A DNA stretch of 7,232 bases, from positions 1 to 7,232 of the forward strand of contig JASLXN010000073.1 of assembly GCA_030740315.1 (NCBI GenBank), written 5' to 3'. Below the pieces are notes generated by a model. That model was not told the DNA's origin. It did no database searches and saw only the letters and a list, made by a program, of their open reading frames with translations. The first letter of the stretch is position 1. Every line of letters starts with the position of its first letter. Positions 1-7,204 of the stretch are shown here, one piece after another. The translations under genes were made by a program, and so were the position numbers. The DNA is from Dehalococcoidia bacterium (GTDB lineage Bacteria > Chloroflexota > Dehalococcoidia > JACVQG01 > JAHKAY01).

Positions 1-1
1 C

Positions 2-295
2 CTAATAAGCGGCCCTGTGGAGATGGCGGAGGGCACCGTAGTAGGGCCGGGCGCCAAGCTGGTGGGCCCAGCGGCTCTGGGGAGTGGATGCCGCATAGAT
101 GAAAGGGCTGTGGTGGACGGCTCCGTCCTGTGGGACAAAGTCTGGGTCAAGAGTGGGGCCGTAGTAAGAGACTCCGTGCTGGCCTCAAACTGCGTGGTGG
201 ACGAAGGCAGCCTAGTGGAGGGCCGGGTGCTGGGCCAGGGTGAGGAGGTGAAAAAGGCCCTCTCCGCTACACCCAAAGGCAAGAAACGTCGTTAG
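2..295 (+). CDS. C-terminal part of a hexapeptide-repeat protein, probably a sugar-1-phosphate nucleotidyltransferase (5'-truncated)
   Basis: The reading frame is open from base 2 to the TAG at 293-295, so the gene begins outside the window; the GTG at 17 and ATG at 23 are internal codons, not convincing starts. The 97 visible residues are Gly/Val/Ala-rich with imperfect hexapeptide spacing (for example GTVVGPGAKLVGP, then SVLWDKVWVKSGAVVRDSVL), the pattern of a left-handed beta-helix. The 'SVLWDxVWVxxGAxVRDSVL' style is common at the C-terminus of mannose-1-phosphate guanylyltransferase or glucose-1-phosphate adenylyl/thymidylyltransferase-like proteins, where it follows a Rossmann-type catalytic domain. 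The end is a basic tail (KGKKRR). The catalytic domain is not visible, so nucleotide and sugar specificity cannot be read, and an acyltransferase-type beta-helix remains possible. A phosphohexomutase gene 34 nt downstream favours a cytoplasmic nucleotide-sugar role. Confidence 0.7.
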   Translation, partial: LISGPVEMAEGTVVGPGAKLVGPAALGSGCRIDERAVVDGSVLWDKVWVKSGAVVRDSVLASNCVVDEGSLVEGRVLGQGEEVKKALSATPKGKKRR

Positions 296-320
296 TGTAG
301 CTTAAGAGCGCACAGCAAAC

Positions 321-325
321 GGAGG
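321..325 (+). promoter_or_regulatory. Shine-Dalgarno site supporting a TTG start
   Basis: GGAGG lies 4 nt before the TTG at 330-332. In the same frame a TAA at 303-305 closes the reading frame upstream, and no ATG, GTG or TTG codon lies between that stop and 330, so this site decides the start of the phosphohexomutase gene. Confidence 0.75.
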
Positions 326-329
326 CAAC

Positions 330-1745
330 TTGACCATACAGTTTGGCACAGATGGCTGGCGTGGGGTCATCGCCCAGGACTTCACTTTTGAGGGTGTACG
401 GGCCTGCGCCCAGGCCACCGCAGACTATCTACAGCAGGGCGGACGGGCTGGGCAGGGCGTGGTTATTGGGTATGACACCCGTTTCGCCTCCGAAGACTTC
501 GCCGCTGCCGCTGCAGAGGTGCTGGCAGCTAACGGCGTTAAGGCGTTCCTGTGTTCCCGGCCCACCCCCACCCCAGTTACCGTCTTCGGTCTGCTGGAGA
601 AGGCTGCTGGGGCTGCCATCATAATAACCGCTAGCCACAACCCTCACCGCTACAACGGGTTCAAGCTGCGGGAGCATGATGGCACGGCCCTGTCACCCAA
701 GGCAGCCTCCCGCATAGAGGCCCTAGCTTCCGCCGCATTGGCCCAATCCACACCCCCCCTTCCCCTAGCCGAGGCCACCTCCAGGGGTCTGGTAGAGCTA
801 TATGACCCCCGCTCCACCTATCAGACACGCCTGGCCTCCCTGGTGGATGTGGAAAGGCTACGCCGGAACTCGCTCAAGGTGGTGGTAGATCCCATGTACG
901 GAGCGGGGTTAGGATACTTATCGGAGTTGTTATCCGGCGGGCAGATACAGTTGAGCCATATCCATCAGGAGTGCAACCCCAACTTCCCAGGCCTCAGCCC
1001 GGAGCCTATAGCCCCCAACCTGACCCCACTGGGGGCCGCCGTCCGCCGTCGTCACGCCAGCATGGGCCTAGCCACCGATGGCGACGCCGACCGGGTGGGG
1101 GTGGTGGATGAGAACGGGCAGCCCCTATCGGCCCCGGAGGTGTTCTCCCTTCTGGCCCTCTACTACCTGGAGTTCAGGGGGCAGAGGGGGCCCATAATCC
1201 GTAGCCTGCCCTCCACTGCCATGCTTGATAAGCTGGGTGACTCCTTCGGTATTCCCGTTAGCAAAACACCGGTGGGCTTCAAGCATATCGCACCCCTCAT
1301 GCTGAGCGAGGATGCCCTTTTAGGCGGCGAGGAGAGCGGTGGCTATGGCTTTCGAGGCCATGTGCCAGAGCGCGATGGTATCATGGCCTCCCTGTGCTTC
1401 GTGGACATGGTAGTAACCACGGGAAAGCCGCTTTCCGCCTTGGTGGACTACCTCTACCAGAAGGTAGGCCGCCATTGCTACAAGCGCCAGGATATCCACT
1501 TTTCCCCATCCCTTAGGGATGAGGCACGGCAGCGGCTGGTTGAGGCCTACCCTGCCACCCTGGACGGTGTGTCCGTGGACAGTAAAGACACACAGGACGG
1601 GTTCTACTTCCTGATGACCGACGGCTCCTGGCTACTGATTCGGTTCTCAGGCACCGAGCCTCTAATGCGAATCTATGCAGAAAGCACCCTGCCTGAACAG
1701 GTGGACAGGCTGTTGGCCTCAGGAAAGCGCTTGGCGGGGGTGTGA
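330..1745 (+). CDS. Phosphoglucomutase/phosphomannomutase family protein (alpha-D-phosphohexomutase)
   Basis: This 471-residue protein is a complete cytoplasmic alpha-D-phosphohexomutase, which reversibly moves phosphate between C6 and C1 of glucose or mannose through a phosphoserine intermediate. All four active-site loops are visible. The N-terminal FGTDGWRG occupies residues 5-12. The phosphoserine loop TASHNP is at 100-105, with Ser102 as the phosphorylated residue. The Mg-binding DGDADR is at 250-255, the sugar-specificity loop GEESGG at 333-338, and the phosphate-binding RFSGTEPLMR at 438-447. Length is normal for the four-domain family. The TTG start is forced by an in-frame stop just upstream and by the conserved motif beginning at residue 5. 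The gene ends overlapping the start of the isomerase gene. GEESGG occurs in enzymes acting on glucose, mannose or both, so substrate cannot be fixed; neighbours suggest it makes hexose-1-phosphate for the upstream nucleotidyltransferase. Confidence 0.95.
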   Translation: MTIQFGTDGWRGVIAQDFTFEGVRACAQATADYLQQGGRAGQGVVIGYDTRFASEDFAAAAAEVLAANGVKAFLCSRPTPTPVTVFGLLEKAAGAAIIITASHNPHRYNGFKLREHDGTALSPKAASRIEALASAALAQSTPPLPLAEATSRGLVELYDPRSTYQTRLASLVDVERLRRNSLKVVVDPMYGAGLGYLSELLSGGQIQLSHIHQECNPNFPGLSPEPIAPNLTPLGAAVRRRHASMGLATDGDADRVGVVDENGQPLSAPEVFSLLALYYLEFRGQRGPIIRSLPSTAMLDKLGDSFGIPVSKTPVGFKHIAPLMLSEDALLGGEESGGYGFRGHVPERDGIMASLCFVDMVVTTGKPLSALVDYLYQKVGRHCYKRQDIHFSPSLRDEARQRLVEAYPATLDGVSVDSKDTQDGFYFLMTDGSWLLIRFSGTEPLMRIYAESTLPEQVDRLLASGKRLAGV

Positions 1746-2818
1746 CTGTGGCCAACTTAGACAGTTCCAGCGCAATAAAGGCCTTAGACCCCTCAAGCAT
1801 GCGCCAGCACCTCTCCAGTATGCCTACCCAGTGCCGTCAAGCATGGCAGCGGGCACTGGATATGAGGCTGCCCGATAGCTACAACGCAGTATCGCGGGTG
1901 GTGGTGGCCGGCATGGGAGGCTCAGCCATCGGGGGCGACCTAGTGGCCGCCCTAGCACACCTTGAGGGCAAGAGCCTCCAGGTGCACCGCGGCTACGCCC
2001 CACTGCCCCCCTTAGACGATACCACCCTAGTAGTCCTGTCCAGCTACTCGGGGATGACCGAAGAGACCCTATCCTGCATAGACTCCATAATGGACTGTCC
2101 GTCCCCCAAGGTCATCGCCACCAGCGGCGGCAGGTTGGCCGAGATAGCCAGCGACCGTGACATCCCTGTGTTCCCGATTGAATACTCCGCCCCCCCACGG
2201 GCGGTTATCGGCTACAGCTTCTTCGGCCTGCTGGGCCTCCTCTACCGCCTGGGCTTCATGTCTCACTGTACCACCGCCGTGGAAGGCGCCCTGACGCTTA
2301 TGGAGTCCTTGGTGGACAGGCTCAAGGAGTCGCAACCCACCACCTCCAACCCCGCCAAGCAACTGGCCCTGAAGATGGAGGGGAAGCTGCCCGTCCTCTA
2401 CGGGGCCGGCTTCATGGAACCTGTGGCCCGGCGCTGGAAAACGCAGGTAAACGAGAACAGCAAGTCCTGGGCCGTGTTTGATATCCTGCCGGAACTGAAC
2501 CACAACGCCGTGGTGGGATATCCCAACCCCACCTCCGTGACACAGGGGAGCTTGGTGGTACTTCTAAGCTCCCCGCTGCTGCACCCACGCGTACTCCTCC
2601 GCTACCAGATTACCCGTGAAATCCTGGAGCGCGAGGGTGTCGCCCATCAGGAGCTACAGGGTGAAGGAGAAGGCCCCCTAGCCCATATGGCGAGCCTTAT
2701 CGTATGGGGCGACTATGTCAGCTACTACTTGGCCCTGCTCTACGGCGTTGACCCCACGCCGGTGGAGACCATCAACTACCTCAAAGACAGGCTGGTGAGA
2801 TATGGACTTCCGGCTTAG
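1742..2818 (+). CDS. Bifunctional phosphoglucose/phosphomannose isomerase
   Basis: This 358-residue protein belongs to the archaeal-type bifunctional PGI/PMI family (two SIS domains), which interconverts fructose-6-P with glucose-6-P and mannose-6-P in the cytoplasm. The first SIS domain begins with GMGGSAIGGDL (57-67) and has the phosphate-binding SSYSGMTEET (100-109) and SGGRLAE (128-134). The second has NENSK (237-241) and ELNHN (251-255). Glu238 and His254 are 16 residues apart, the same spacing as the catalytic Glu203 and His219 of the Pyrobaculum aerophilum enzyme as I recall it. A conserved ETINYLK segment with Lys348 lies near the end. The GTG start at 1742 overlaps the mutase stop (GTGA, 4 nt), suggesting translational coupling; a second GTG at 1748 is an alternative start. 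It supplies mannose-6-P or glucose-6-P to the mutase. Mannose isomerase activity is inferred from family. Confidence 0.92.
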   Translation: MTVANLDSSSAIKALDPSSMRQHLSSMPTQCRQAWQRALDMRLPDSYNAVSRVVVAGMGGSAIGGDLVAALAHLEGKSLQVHRGYAPLPPLDDTTLVVLSSYSGMTEETLSCIDSIMDCPSPKVIATSGGRLAEIASDRDIPVFPIEYSAPPRAVIGYSFFGLLGLLYRLGFMSHCTTAVEGALTLMESLVDRLKESQPTTSNPAKQLALKMEGKLPVLYGAGFMEPVARRWKTQVNENSKSWAVFDILPELNHNAVVGYPNPTSVTQGSLVVLLSSPLLHPRVLLRYQITREILEREGVAHQELQGEGEGPLAHMASLIVWGDYVSYYLALLYGVDPTPVETINYLKDRLVRYGLPA

Positions 2819-3971
2819 CCCAGAGGAAGAGGCCTTCCGTGAGGAGGTAGTCGGCTTTCTGGCGCAGGAGCTTTCAGAGGCTGTGCGCCTGGAATACGAG
2901 GAGCGGGGCCTGCCTGGCCCCCTCTATCATGCCTTTTTGCGCAAGCTGGGCCAGCGCGGCTGGCTGACCCTCACTTGGCCGGAGGAGTACGGTGGCCTGG
3001 GCCGGCCCCCGATTTACCGTTTCATCATGGTGGAGGAGATGGCCAAGAGGGGGGTGGAGTACCGGAATGTTGCGGAGTCCATAGTGGCCCCCAGCCTTAT
3101 GCTTTGTGGCAGTCCCCAGCAGAAAGAACACTACCTGCCCCTCGTCGCCAGCGGTGAGGCCGTCTTCGCTCTACTATATTCGGAGCCACACGCCGGCTCA
3201 GACCTGGCCTCCTTGGAGCTACAAGCAGGCTCTGATGGGGCCGGTTACACCTTATCGGGCCAGAAATTGTTCTCCTCTGAGGCGGATATGGCCCACTACG
3301 CCTGGGTTGCCTCCCGCACCGACCTCAATGCCCCCAAGCACCGGGGGATTAGCATCTTTCTGTTAGACATGAAGACCCCGGGCGTGACGGTGCGCCCACT
3401 AATAAGCATGGCCGGAGACCGCCGCTTCAACGAGGTGTTTATAGATAACGCCCGCGTCGGGCGGGAGTCCCTGATAGGCGAGGAAAATCGGGGCTGGTAC
3501 TATGTGGCCGCTGCGCTGGACTTTGAGCGGGCCACCGCCGGAGCCGCCATGTTCATAGGCAACGCTACCTATCTTGTGTCCCGGATGATAGATTATGTCA
3601 AGGATAATCCGGCAGTGCAAATCGGCTGCCCAGAACTGCGATCTAAAATCAGTGGGCGGGCTACTGAGCTGGAGGTGCTGCGCATGCTCTCCTACCAGGT
3701 GCTATCGCTGATGTCTGGGGGCCATGCGCCCACTTACCAGGCCTCCATGGTAAAGCTCTTTGGCTCAGAGCTGACCCAGCGCCTTTCCGGCACGGCGAGC
3801 GCTGCATTGGGGCTCTATTCCCAGTTGGGACGGGCCAGCCCCAGAGCACCCTACGGTGGAGAGTTGGGCCTCTTCTACATGCGGGCGGTGTCAGACTCCA
3901 TCCGCGGTGGCACCTCGGAGGTACAGCGTAACATTATCGCCATCAGGGGTCTTGGTCTCCCAACTCAATAG
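2802..3971 (+). CDS. Acyl-CoA dehydrogenase family protein (first of a tandem pair)
   Basis: This 389-residue protein is a full-length acyl-CoA dehydrogenase, an FAD enzyme that introduces a 2,3-double bond into an acyl-CoA and normally passes electrons to electron-transferring flavoprotein. The N-terminal helical domain begins MDFRLSPEEEAFREEV; the beta domain has YSEPHAGSDLASL (126-138) and the SRTD region (171-174); the C-terminal helical domain ends GGTSEVQRNIIAIRGLGLP (369-387). The MCAD-type catalytic Glu position, just before Gly-Thr, is Gly369. LDFERA (239-244) instead puts Glu242 where isovaleryl- and long-chain enzymes carry their base. The flavin-contact motif is KLFSS (155-159) rather than the usual K-x-W-[TI]-[ST], and the usual GGNG-like FAD segment reads GLYS. 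The ATG at 2802 lies inside the isomerase gene (17-nt overlap) after GGTGAG. Substrate is unknown; an acyl-CoA oxidase-like or non-catalytic partner role is possible. Confidence 0.93.
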   Translation: MDFRLSPEEEAFREEVVGFLAQELSEAVRLEYEERGLPGPLYHAFLRKLGQRGWLTLTWPEEYGGLGRPPIYRFIMVEEMAKRGVEYRNVAESIVAPSLMLCGSPQQKEHYLPLVASGEAVFALLYSEPHAGSDLASLELQAGSDGAGYTLSGQKLFSSEADMAHYAWVASRTDLNAPKHRGISIFLLDMKTPGVTVRPLISMAGDRRFNEVFIDNARVGRESLIGEENRGWYYVAAALDFERATAGAAMFIGNATYLVSRMIDYVKDNPAVQIGCPELRSKISGRATELEVLRMLSYQVLSLMSGGHAPTYQASMVKLFGSELTQRLSGTASAALGLYSQLGRASPRAPYGGELGLFYMRAVSDSIRGGTSEVQRNIIAIRGLGLPTQ

Positions 3972-3975
3972 GAGG
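3970..3975 (+). promoter_or_regulatory. Strong Shine-Dalgarno site overlapping the preceding stop codon
   Basis: AGGAGG shares its first two bases with the TAG stop (3969-3971) of the first dehydrogenase gene and ends 5 nt before the ATG at 3981. It fixes that start and suggests efficient reinitiation or coupled translation of the second dehydrogenase. Confidence 0.8.
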
Positions 3976-3980
3976 AAGCA

Positions 3981-5144
3981 ATGGACTTCAAGTTCACCCC
4001 GAAGGAAGAGGCATTCCGGGAAGAATTAGCCGGTTTTGTCAAAAACGAGCTGCCCCCTGACTGGCTGGGAGCTGAGGAGGAGTATACACCGGAACGGTGG
4101 CCGATGACCAGGGCCACCAGCGCCAAGCTGGGGAAGCGTGGCTGGCTCTCCCAGAGCTGGCCCAAGGAGTACGGTGGCCAGCAGGCTCCGCTGCTCACCC
4201 AGCTTGTGTTCCAAGAGGAGGCCAACTACTGGGGTATTCCAGGCATCGGGATGGGCATTGGCGGGACGGCCTGGGTGGCCCCCTCCCTTCTTATGTACGG
4301 CACCCCGGAGCAGAAGCAGGAGCATCTGCCACCCATCGCCTCCGGAGAGCGTTTCTGGTGCACCGGGTACTCTGAGCCCGGCTCAGGCTCAGACCTGGCC
4401 AGTCTCAGCACCAGGGCGCGTCTGGATGGGGACCATTTCATAGTTGACGGGCAGAAGGTCTGGACCAGCGCCGCCCATGTGGCCGATTGGTGCTGGCTGG
4501 CGGCACGCACTGACCCAGCCGCCCCCCAGCACAAGGGCATCAGCATGTTGCTGGTAGACATGAAGACCCCCGGCATCACCGTACGACCCCTTGTTAACAT
4601 GGCCAACGCACACTCCTTTAACGAGGTCTACTTTGACGGTGTGAGGGTGCCCAAAAGCGGTTTGGTGGGGGAGCTCAACCGGGGATGGTACATTGTTATG
4701 ACCGCCCTAGACTTTGAGCGGGCCTGGCCCGGCGTGCGCTACGCCAGTATCGCCCGCCGCATTATGGATGAGTTGCTGAAGTACACCTTGCAGGCTGGTC
4801 TCAAACCCCAGCACCGCACCCGCCTGGCCCAGATAGCAGTGGAGACAGCGGTGGGCCGAGCATTGTCATGGCGTGTGGTAGATGTAATCAACCATGACCG
4901 GGTGCCCAATTTTGAGGCCTCAGAGGTCAAGGTGTTCACGACTGAAGTGGTGGCCCGGGCCATCCAGACGGGCCTGGAAATCCTGGGGTTATACGGTCAA
5001 CTCTCCCCTGATTCCCATCAAGTCCGCCTACAGGGGTGGCTGGAGCAGATTTACCAGGTGATTGTGGGCAACCTCATTGCCGGTGGCAGCTCCGAGGTTC
5101 AACGCAACATCATAGCCCTCAGAGGCCTGGGACTACCCCGGTAG
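3981..5144 (+). CDS. Acyl-CoA dehydrogenase family protein (second of a tandem pair)
   Basis: This 387-residue protein is a complete acyl-CoA dehydrogenase and a clear paralogue of its upstream neighbour: the N-termini (MDF..xP.EEAFREE) and a block around residues 186-248 align without gaps. The beta domain carries YSEPGSGSDLASL (130-142) and an intact flavin-contact motif KVWTS (159-163), followed by RTD. LDFERA at 243-248 places Glu246 as the probable catalytic base, as in isovaleryl-/long-chain enzymes, while the MCAD-type Glu site is Gly368 in AGGSSEVQRN. The C-terminus ends IIALRGLGLPR, a typical family ending. The start has a near-perfect ribosome site and lies 9 nt after the previous stop. 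Expression together with the first copy would permit homotetramers of each or a mixed complex. Acyl-CoA substrate cannot be predicted from the sequence. It is the last gene of the rightward group. Confidence 0.94.
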   Translation: MDFKFTPKEEAFREELAGFVKNELPPDWLGAEEEYTPERWPMTRATSAKLGKRGWLSQSWPKEYGGQQAPLLTQLVFQEEANYWGIPGIGMGIGGTAWVAPSLLMYGTPEQKQEHLPPIASGERFWCTGYSEPGSGSDLASLSTRARLDGDHFIVDGQKVWTSAAHVADWCWLAARTDPAAPQHKGISMLLVDMKTPGITVRPLVNMANAHSFNEVYFDGVRVPKSGLVGELNRGWYIVMTALDFERAWPGVRYASIARRIMDELLKYTLQAGLKPQHRTRLAQIAVETAVGRALSWRVVDVINHDRVPNFEASEVKVFTTEVVARAIQTGLEILGLYGQLSPDSHQVRLQGWLEQIYQVIVGNLIAGGSSEVQRNIIALRGLGLPR

Positions 5145-5166
5145 CCTGCTCGTTGAGGCTGGGCCG

Positions 5167-5192
5167 TCCCCCAATCCCTCCCCCAATCCCTC
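5167..5192. repeat. 12-bp tandem duplication, C-rich
   Basis: The unit TCCCCCAATCCC occurs twice head to tail (5167-5178 and 5179-5190), with TC continuing the pattern to 5192. It lies in the non-coding gap 22 nt after the second dehydrogenase gene. It is probably a slippage duplication; no function can be read from it. Confidence 0.85.
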
Positions 5193-5200
5193 ACCGCTGC

Positions 5201-5220
5201 TATCGTGCTGACGCACGTTA
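5201..5220. terminator. Possible hairpin between convergent genes
   Basis: CGTGC (5204-5208) and GCACG (5213-5217) form a 5-bp GC-rich stem with a TGAC loop. Beyond one T-T mismatch, two further A-T pairs extend it to 5201 and 5220. There is no U-tract on either strand, so an intrinsic terminator is only suggested by its position in the 131-bp gap between converging operons. Confidence 0.3.
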
Positions 5221-5240
5221 TCAATGGCGTGGTCGCCCCC

Positions 5241-5253
5241 GGCTGTATCAGCC
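5241..5253. terminator. Possible short hairpin downstream of both operons
   Basis: GGCTG (5241-5245), a TAT loop and CAGCC (5249-5253) make a perfect 5-bp stem. On the plus strand it is followed by a pyrimidine-rich run (GTCCTCTCTT), only weakly like a terminator U-tract. It is 22 nt beyond the rpsI stop on the minus strand. Short stems of this kind arise by chance, so the call is tentative. Confidence 0.25.
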
Positions 5254-5275
5254 CGTCCTCTCTTGCGGCTCCGTA

Positions 5276-5667
<392 letters not shown>

Positions 5668-5671
<4 letters not shown>

Positions 5672-6102
5672 TCGCCTTCCTTCTTAACTCGCTTCTCCCG
5701 AGCCTGAGGATTGACTGGTTCTCTGGCATAGACAGTTAGTTTCTTGCGCATGGCCCGGCCCAGCCTAGTCTTGGGCAACATACCCACTACAGCCATTTCC
5801 ACTACCCTCTCCGGTCTGGTAGCCATCACCTCTCCCAGCACAGTCTGCTTCAGACCCCCCGGATAGCCGGAGTGCCGATAGTAGATTTTTCCCTCCAACT
5901 TCTTCCCGGTCACCCGTACGCGCGCGGCGTTGACTACCACAACATAGTCGCCGGAGTCAATATTGCGCGCATAGCTGGGCTTGTGTTTGCCCATAAGGAG
6001 CTTGGCCACCTGCGTGGCCATCCGTCCCAGCACCTGGTTCGATGCATCTATGATGTGCCGCTGCCGCTGTATCTCGGAAGCCTTGGGGCTATATGTTTTC
6101 AT
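5668..6102 (-). CDS. rplM: 50S ribosomal protein L13
   Basis: This 144-residue protein is ribosomal protein L13 (uL13), an early-assembling 23S rRNA-binding protein of the large subunit. Diagnostic segments are the start MKTYSPKASEIQRQRHIIDA (1-20), LGRMATQVAKLLMGKHKPSY (25-44), YYRHSGYPGGLK (74-85) and the signature region VVEMAVVGMLPKTRLGRAM (100-118), followed by YAREPVNPQ. Length is typical. The start overlaps the end of truA by 14 nt and has AGGAG 6 nt upstream, so translation is probably coupled and there is no room for the separate leader that precedes rplM in some bacteria. The stop overlaps the rpsI start by 4 nt. Confidence 0.98.
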
Positions 6103-6850
6103 AGTGGTCTCCTAAAGGGACAGCGTAGTTTACCTTCATCAAGCACAGGCCGTTTGGGGGTAATGCGGGACCGGCCATGCCCCGTTTTCCCGTGTTAACC
6201 AGGTCATGGAACTGATTTACTCCCAAGCGGCCTCTGCCTACCTGCAATAACGAGCCAGCCGTATGGCGCACTTGGTGTGGCAAGAATGAGCTGGCCTCAA
6301 TGTCAAAAGTGACCATCTCCCCCTTCTTCTCCACCGCCGCCCGGTATACGGTGCGTACCGCGCGGCCTACCTGCACCGGCGTAAAGGATGAGAAATCGTG
6401 CTCACCCACCAACTCCAGGCAGGCTAGATCCATGGCTTCCACATCCAGGAGGCTGGGGAAAAAATAGCTGAAGCGGCGCTTCAGTGGTGAGGGCGCCCGG
6501 CTATTAAATATGGAGTAGCGGTAGGCCCGGCTGGTGGCCTGGCGGCGCACATCCAGGTCGCGGCCCACCAAATATGCCTGCCTCACCGCGACAGCGTCCG
6601 GCAGATAATGGTTGAGGGCACGCAGCCAGACAGAGGGCGGAAACAGCACCCGGCTGCGAAAGGACACAATCTGCTCCCGTGCATGAACGCCGGTATCGGT
6701 GCGGCTGGCCGCCTGCACCCTGATATCCTCATCGGTAAACCGCTTCAGAGTCGCCTCTATCTCGGCCTGCACGGTGTGGGCATTGGCCTGATATTGGAAC
6801 CCGTGGTACCCACCACCGTCATACTCCACAACCAGGGCAACCTTGTTCAT
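6089..6850 (-). CDS. truA: tRNA pseudouridine synthase A (TruA)
   Basis: This 253-residue protein is TruA, which converts uridines 38-40 in the anticodon arm of many tRNAs to pseudouridine. The N-terminal strand VALVVEYDGGGYHGFQYQ (4-21) is typical. The catalytic motif SRTDTGVHA (49-57) contains the nucleophilic Asp52. SRAYRY (107-112) includes Tyr110, 58 residues after the Asp, which is the Asp60-Tyr118 spacing of the E. coli enzyme as I recall it. FLPHQVRHTAGSLLQVGRG (189-207) is the conserved C-terminal active-site segment, usually F-x-x-H-M-V-R. Length is in the normal bacterial range of 240-270. The ATG lies 3 nt after the rplQ stop, and the C-terminus overlaps rplM. An rplQ-truA-rplM-rpsI order is common in several bacterial phyla. 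Confidence 0.96.
   Translation of the reverse strand: MNKVALVVEYDGGGYHGFQYQANAHTVQAEIEATLKRFTDEDIRVQAASRTDTGVHAREQIVSFRSRVLFPPSVWLRALNHYLPDAVAVRQAYLVGRDLDVRRQATSRAYRYSIFNSRAPSPLKRRFSYFFPSLLDVEAMDLACLELVGEHDFSSFTPVQVGRAVRTVYRAAVEKKGEMVTFDIEASSFLPHQVRHTAGSLLQVGRGRLGVNQFHDLVNTGKRGMAGPALPPNGLCLMKVNYAVPLGDHYENI
6109..6113 (-). promoter_or_regulatory. Shine-Dalgarno site for rplM inside truA
   Basis: On the minus strand AGGAG lies 6 nt before the rplM ATG (6102) and within the last codons of truA. It confirms the overlapping start of L13. Confidence 0.7.
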
Positions 6851-6853
6851 TAG

Positions 6854-7204
6854 CTACACCAACTCCAACCTAGCCCGGGGGGCAGCGTCACCCTTGCGGG
6901 GCCCCAGCTTTACGAGCCGGGTGTACCCGCCGGGCCGCTGGCTGTACCTTTCGGCCAGGGCCTTGAAGGTCTTATCCACAATGGACTCATCATACACCAC
7001 CCCCAGCGCCTGCCTGCGGGCATGTAGTGAGCCTTTTTTACCCAGCGTGATTACCTTCTCCGTTAAGCGTTGCACCTCCCTGGCCTTGGCCTCAGTAGAG
7101 ATGATATGCTCATGCCGCAGCAGGTCCGTTACCTGGTTGCGGAGTAGTGCCAAGCGGTGAGCCGTGGGACGGCTTAGCTTGCCTCCAGCGTTACGGTGTC
7201 TCAT
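6854..7204 (-). CDS. rplQ: 50S ribosomal protein L17
   Basis: This 116-residue protein is ribosomal protein L17 (bL17), which sits near the exit of the peptide tunnel on the large subunit. Recognisable parts are the start MRHRNAGGKLSRPTAHRLAL (1-20), LLRNQVTDLLRHEHIISTEAKA (20-41, matching the usual LL..H..I.TT.AKA pattern), the helix REVQRLTEKVITLGKKG (42-58), and the C-terminal GGYTRLVKLGPRKGDAAP (92-109). Length is typical for the short bacterial form. A GAGGG ribosome site at 7210-7214 ends 5 nt before the ATG. It lies directly downstream of what is probably rpoA, the standard position at the end of the alpha operon, and is followed after 3 nt by truA. Confidence 0.98.
   Translation of the reverse strand: MRHRNAGGKLSRPTAHRLALLRNQVTDLLRHEHIISTEAKAREVQRLTEKVITLGKKGSLHARRQALGVVYDESIVDKTFKALAERYSQRPGGYTRLVKLGPRKGDAAPRARLELV

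Noticed and set aside
2069..2503. 144-codon open frame antisense to the PGI/PMI gene
   Set aside because: It lies fully within a gene with intact catalytic motifs. The translation is Gly/His/Gln-rich low-complexity sequence of the kind produced opposite GC-rich coding DNA, with no recognisable motif.
2816..2818. Possible fusion or frameshift joining the isomerase and the first dehydrogenase
   Set aside because: Both proteins are full length for their families, with normal ends and starts, so the overlap is ordinary packing rather than a broken fusion.
4026..4606. Two antisense open frames opposite the second acyl-CoA dehydrogenase gene
   Set aside because: The coding strand encodes a well-conserved family along its entire length; the opposing frames overlap each other and show no domain-like features.
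6843..7160. Plus-strand frame opposite rplQ, and a similar one opposite truA at 6608-6853
   Set aside because: Both are shadows of certain genes and have no supporting features.
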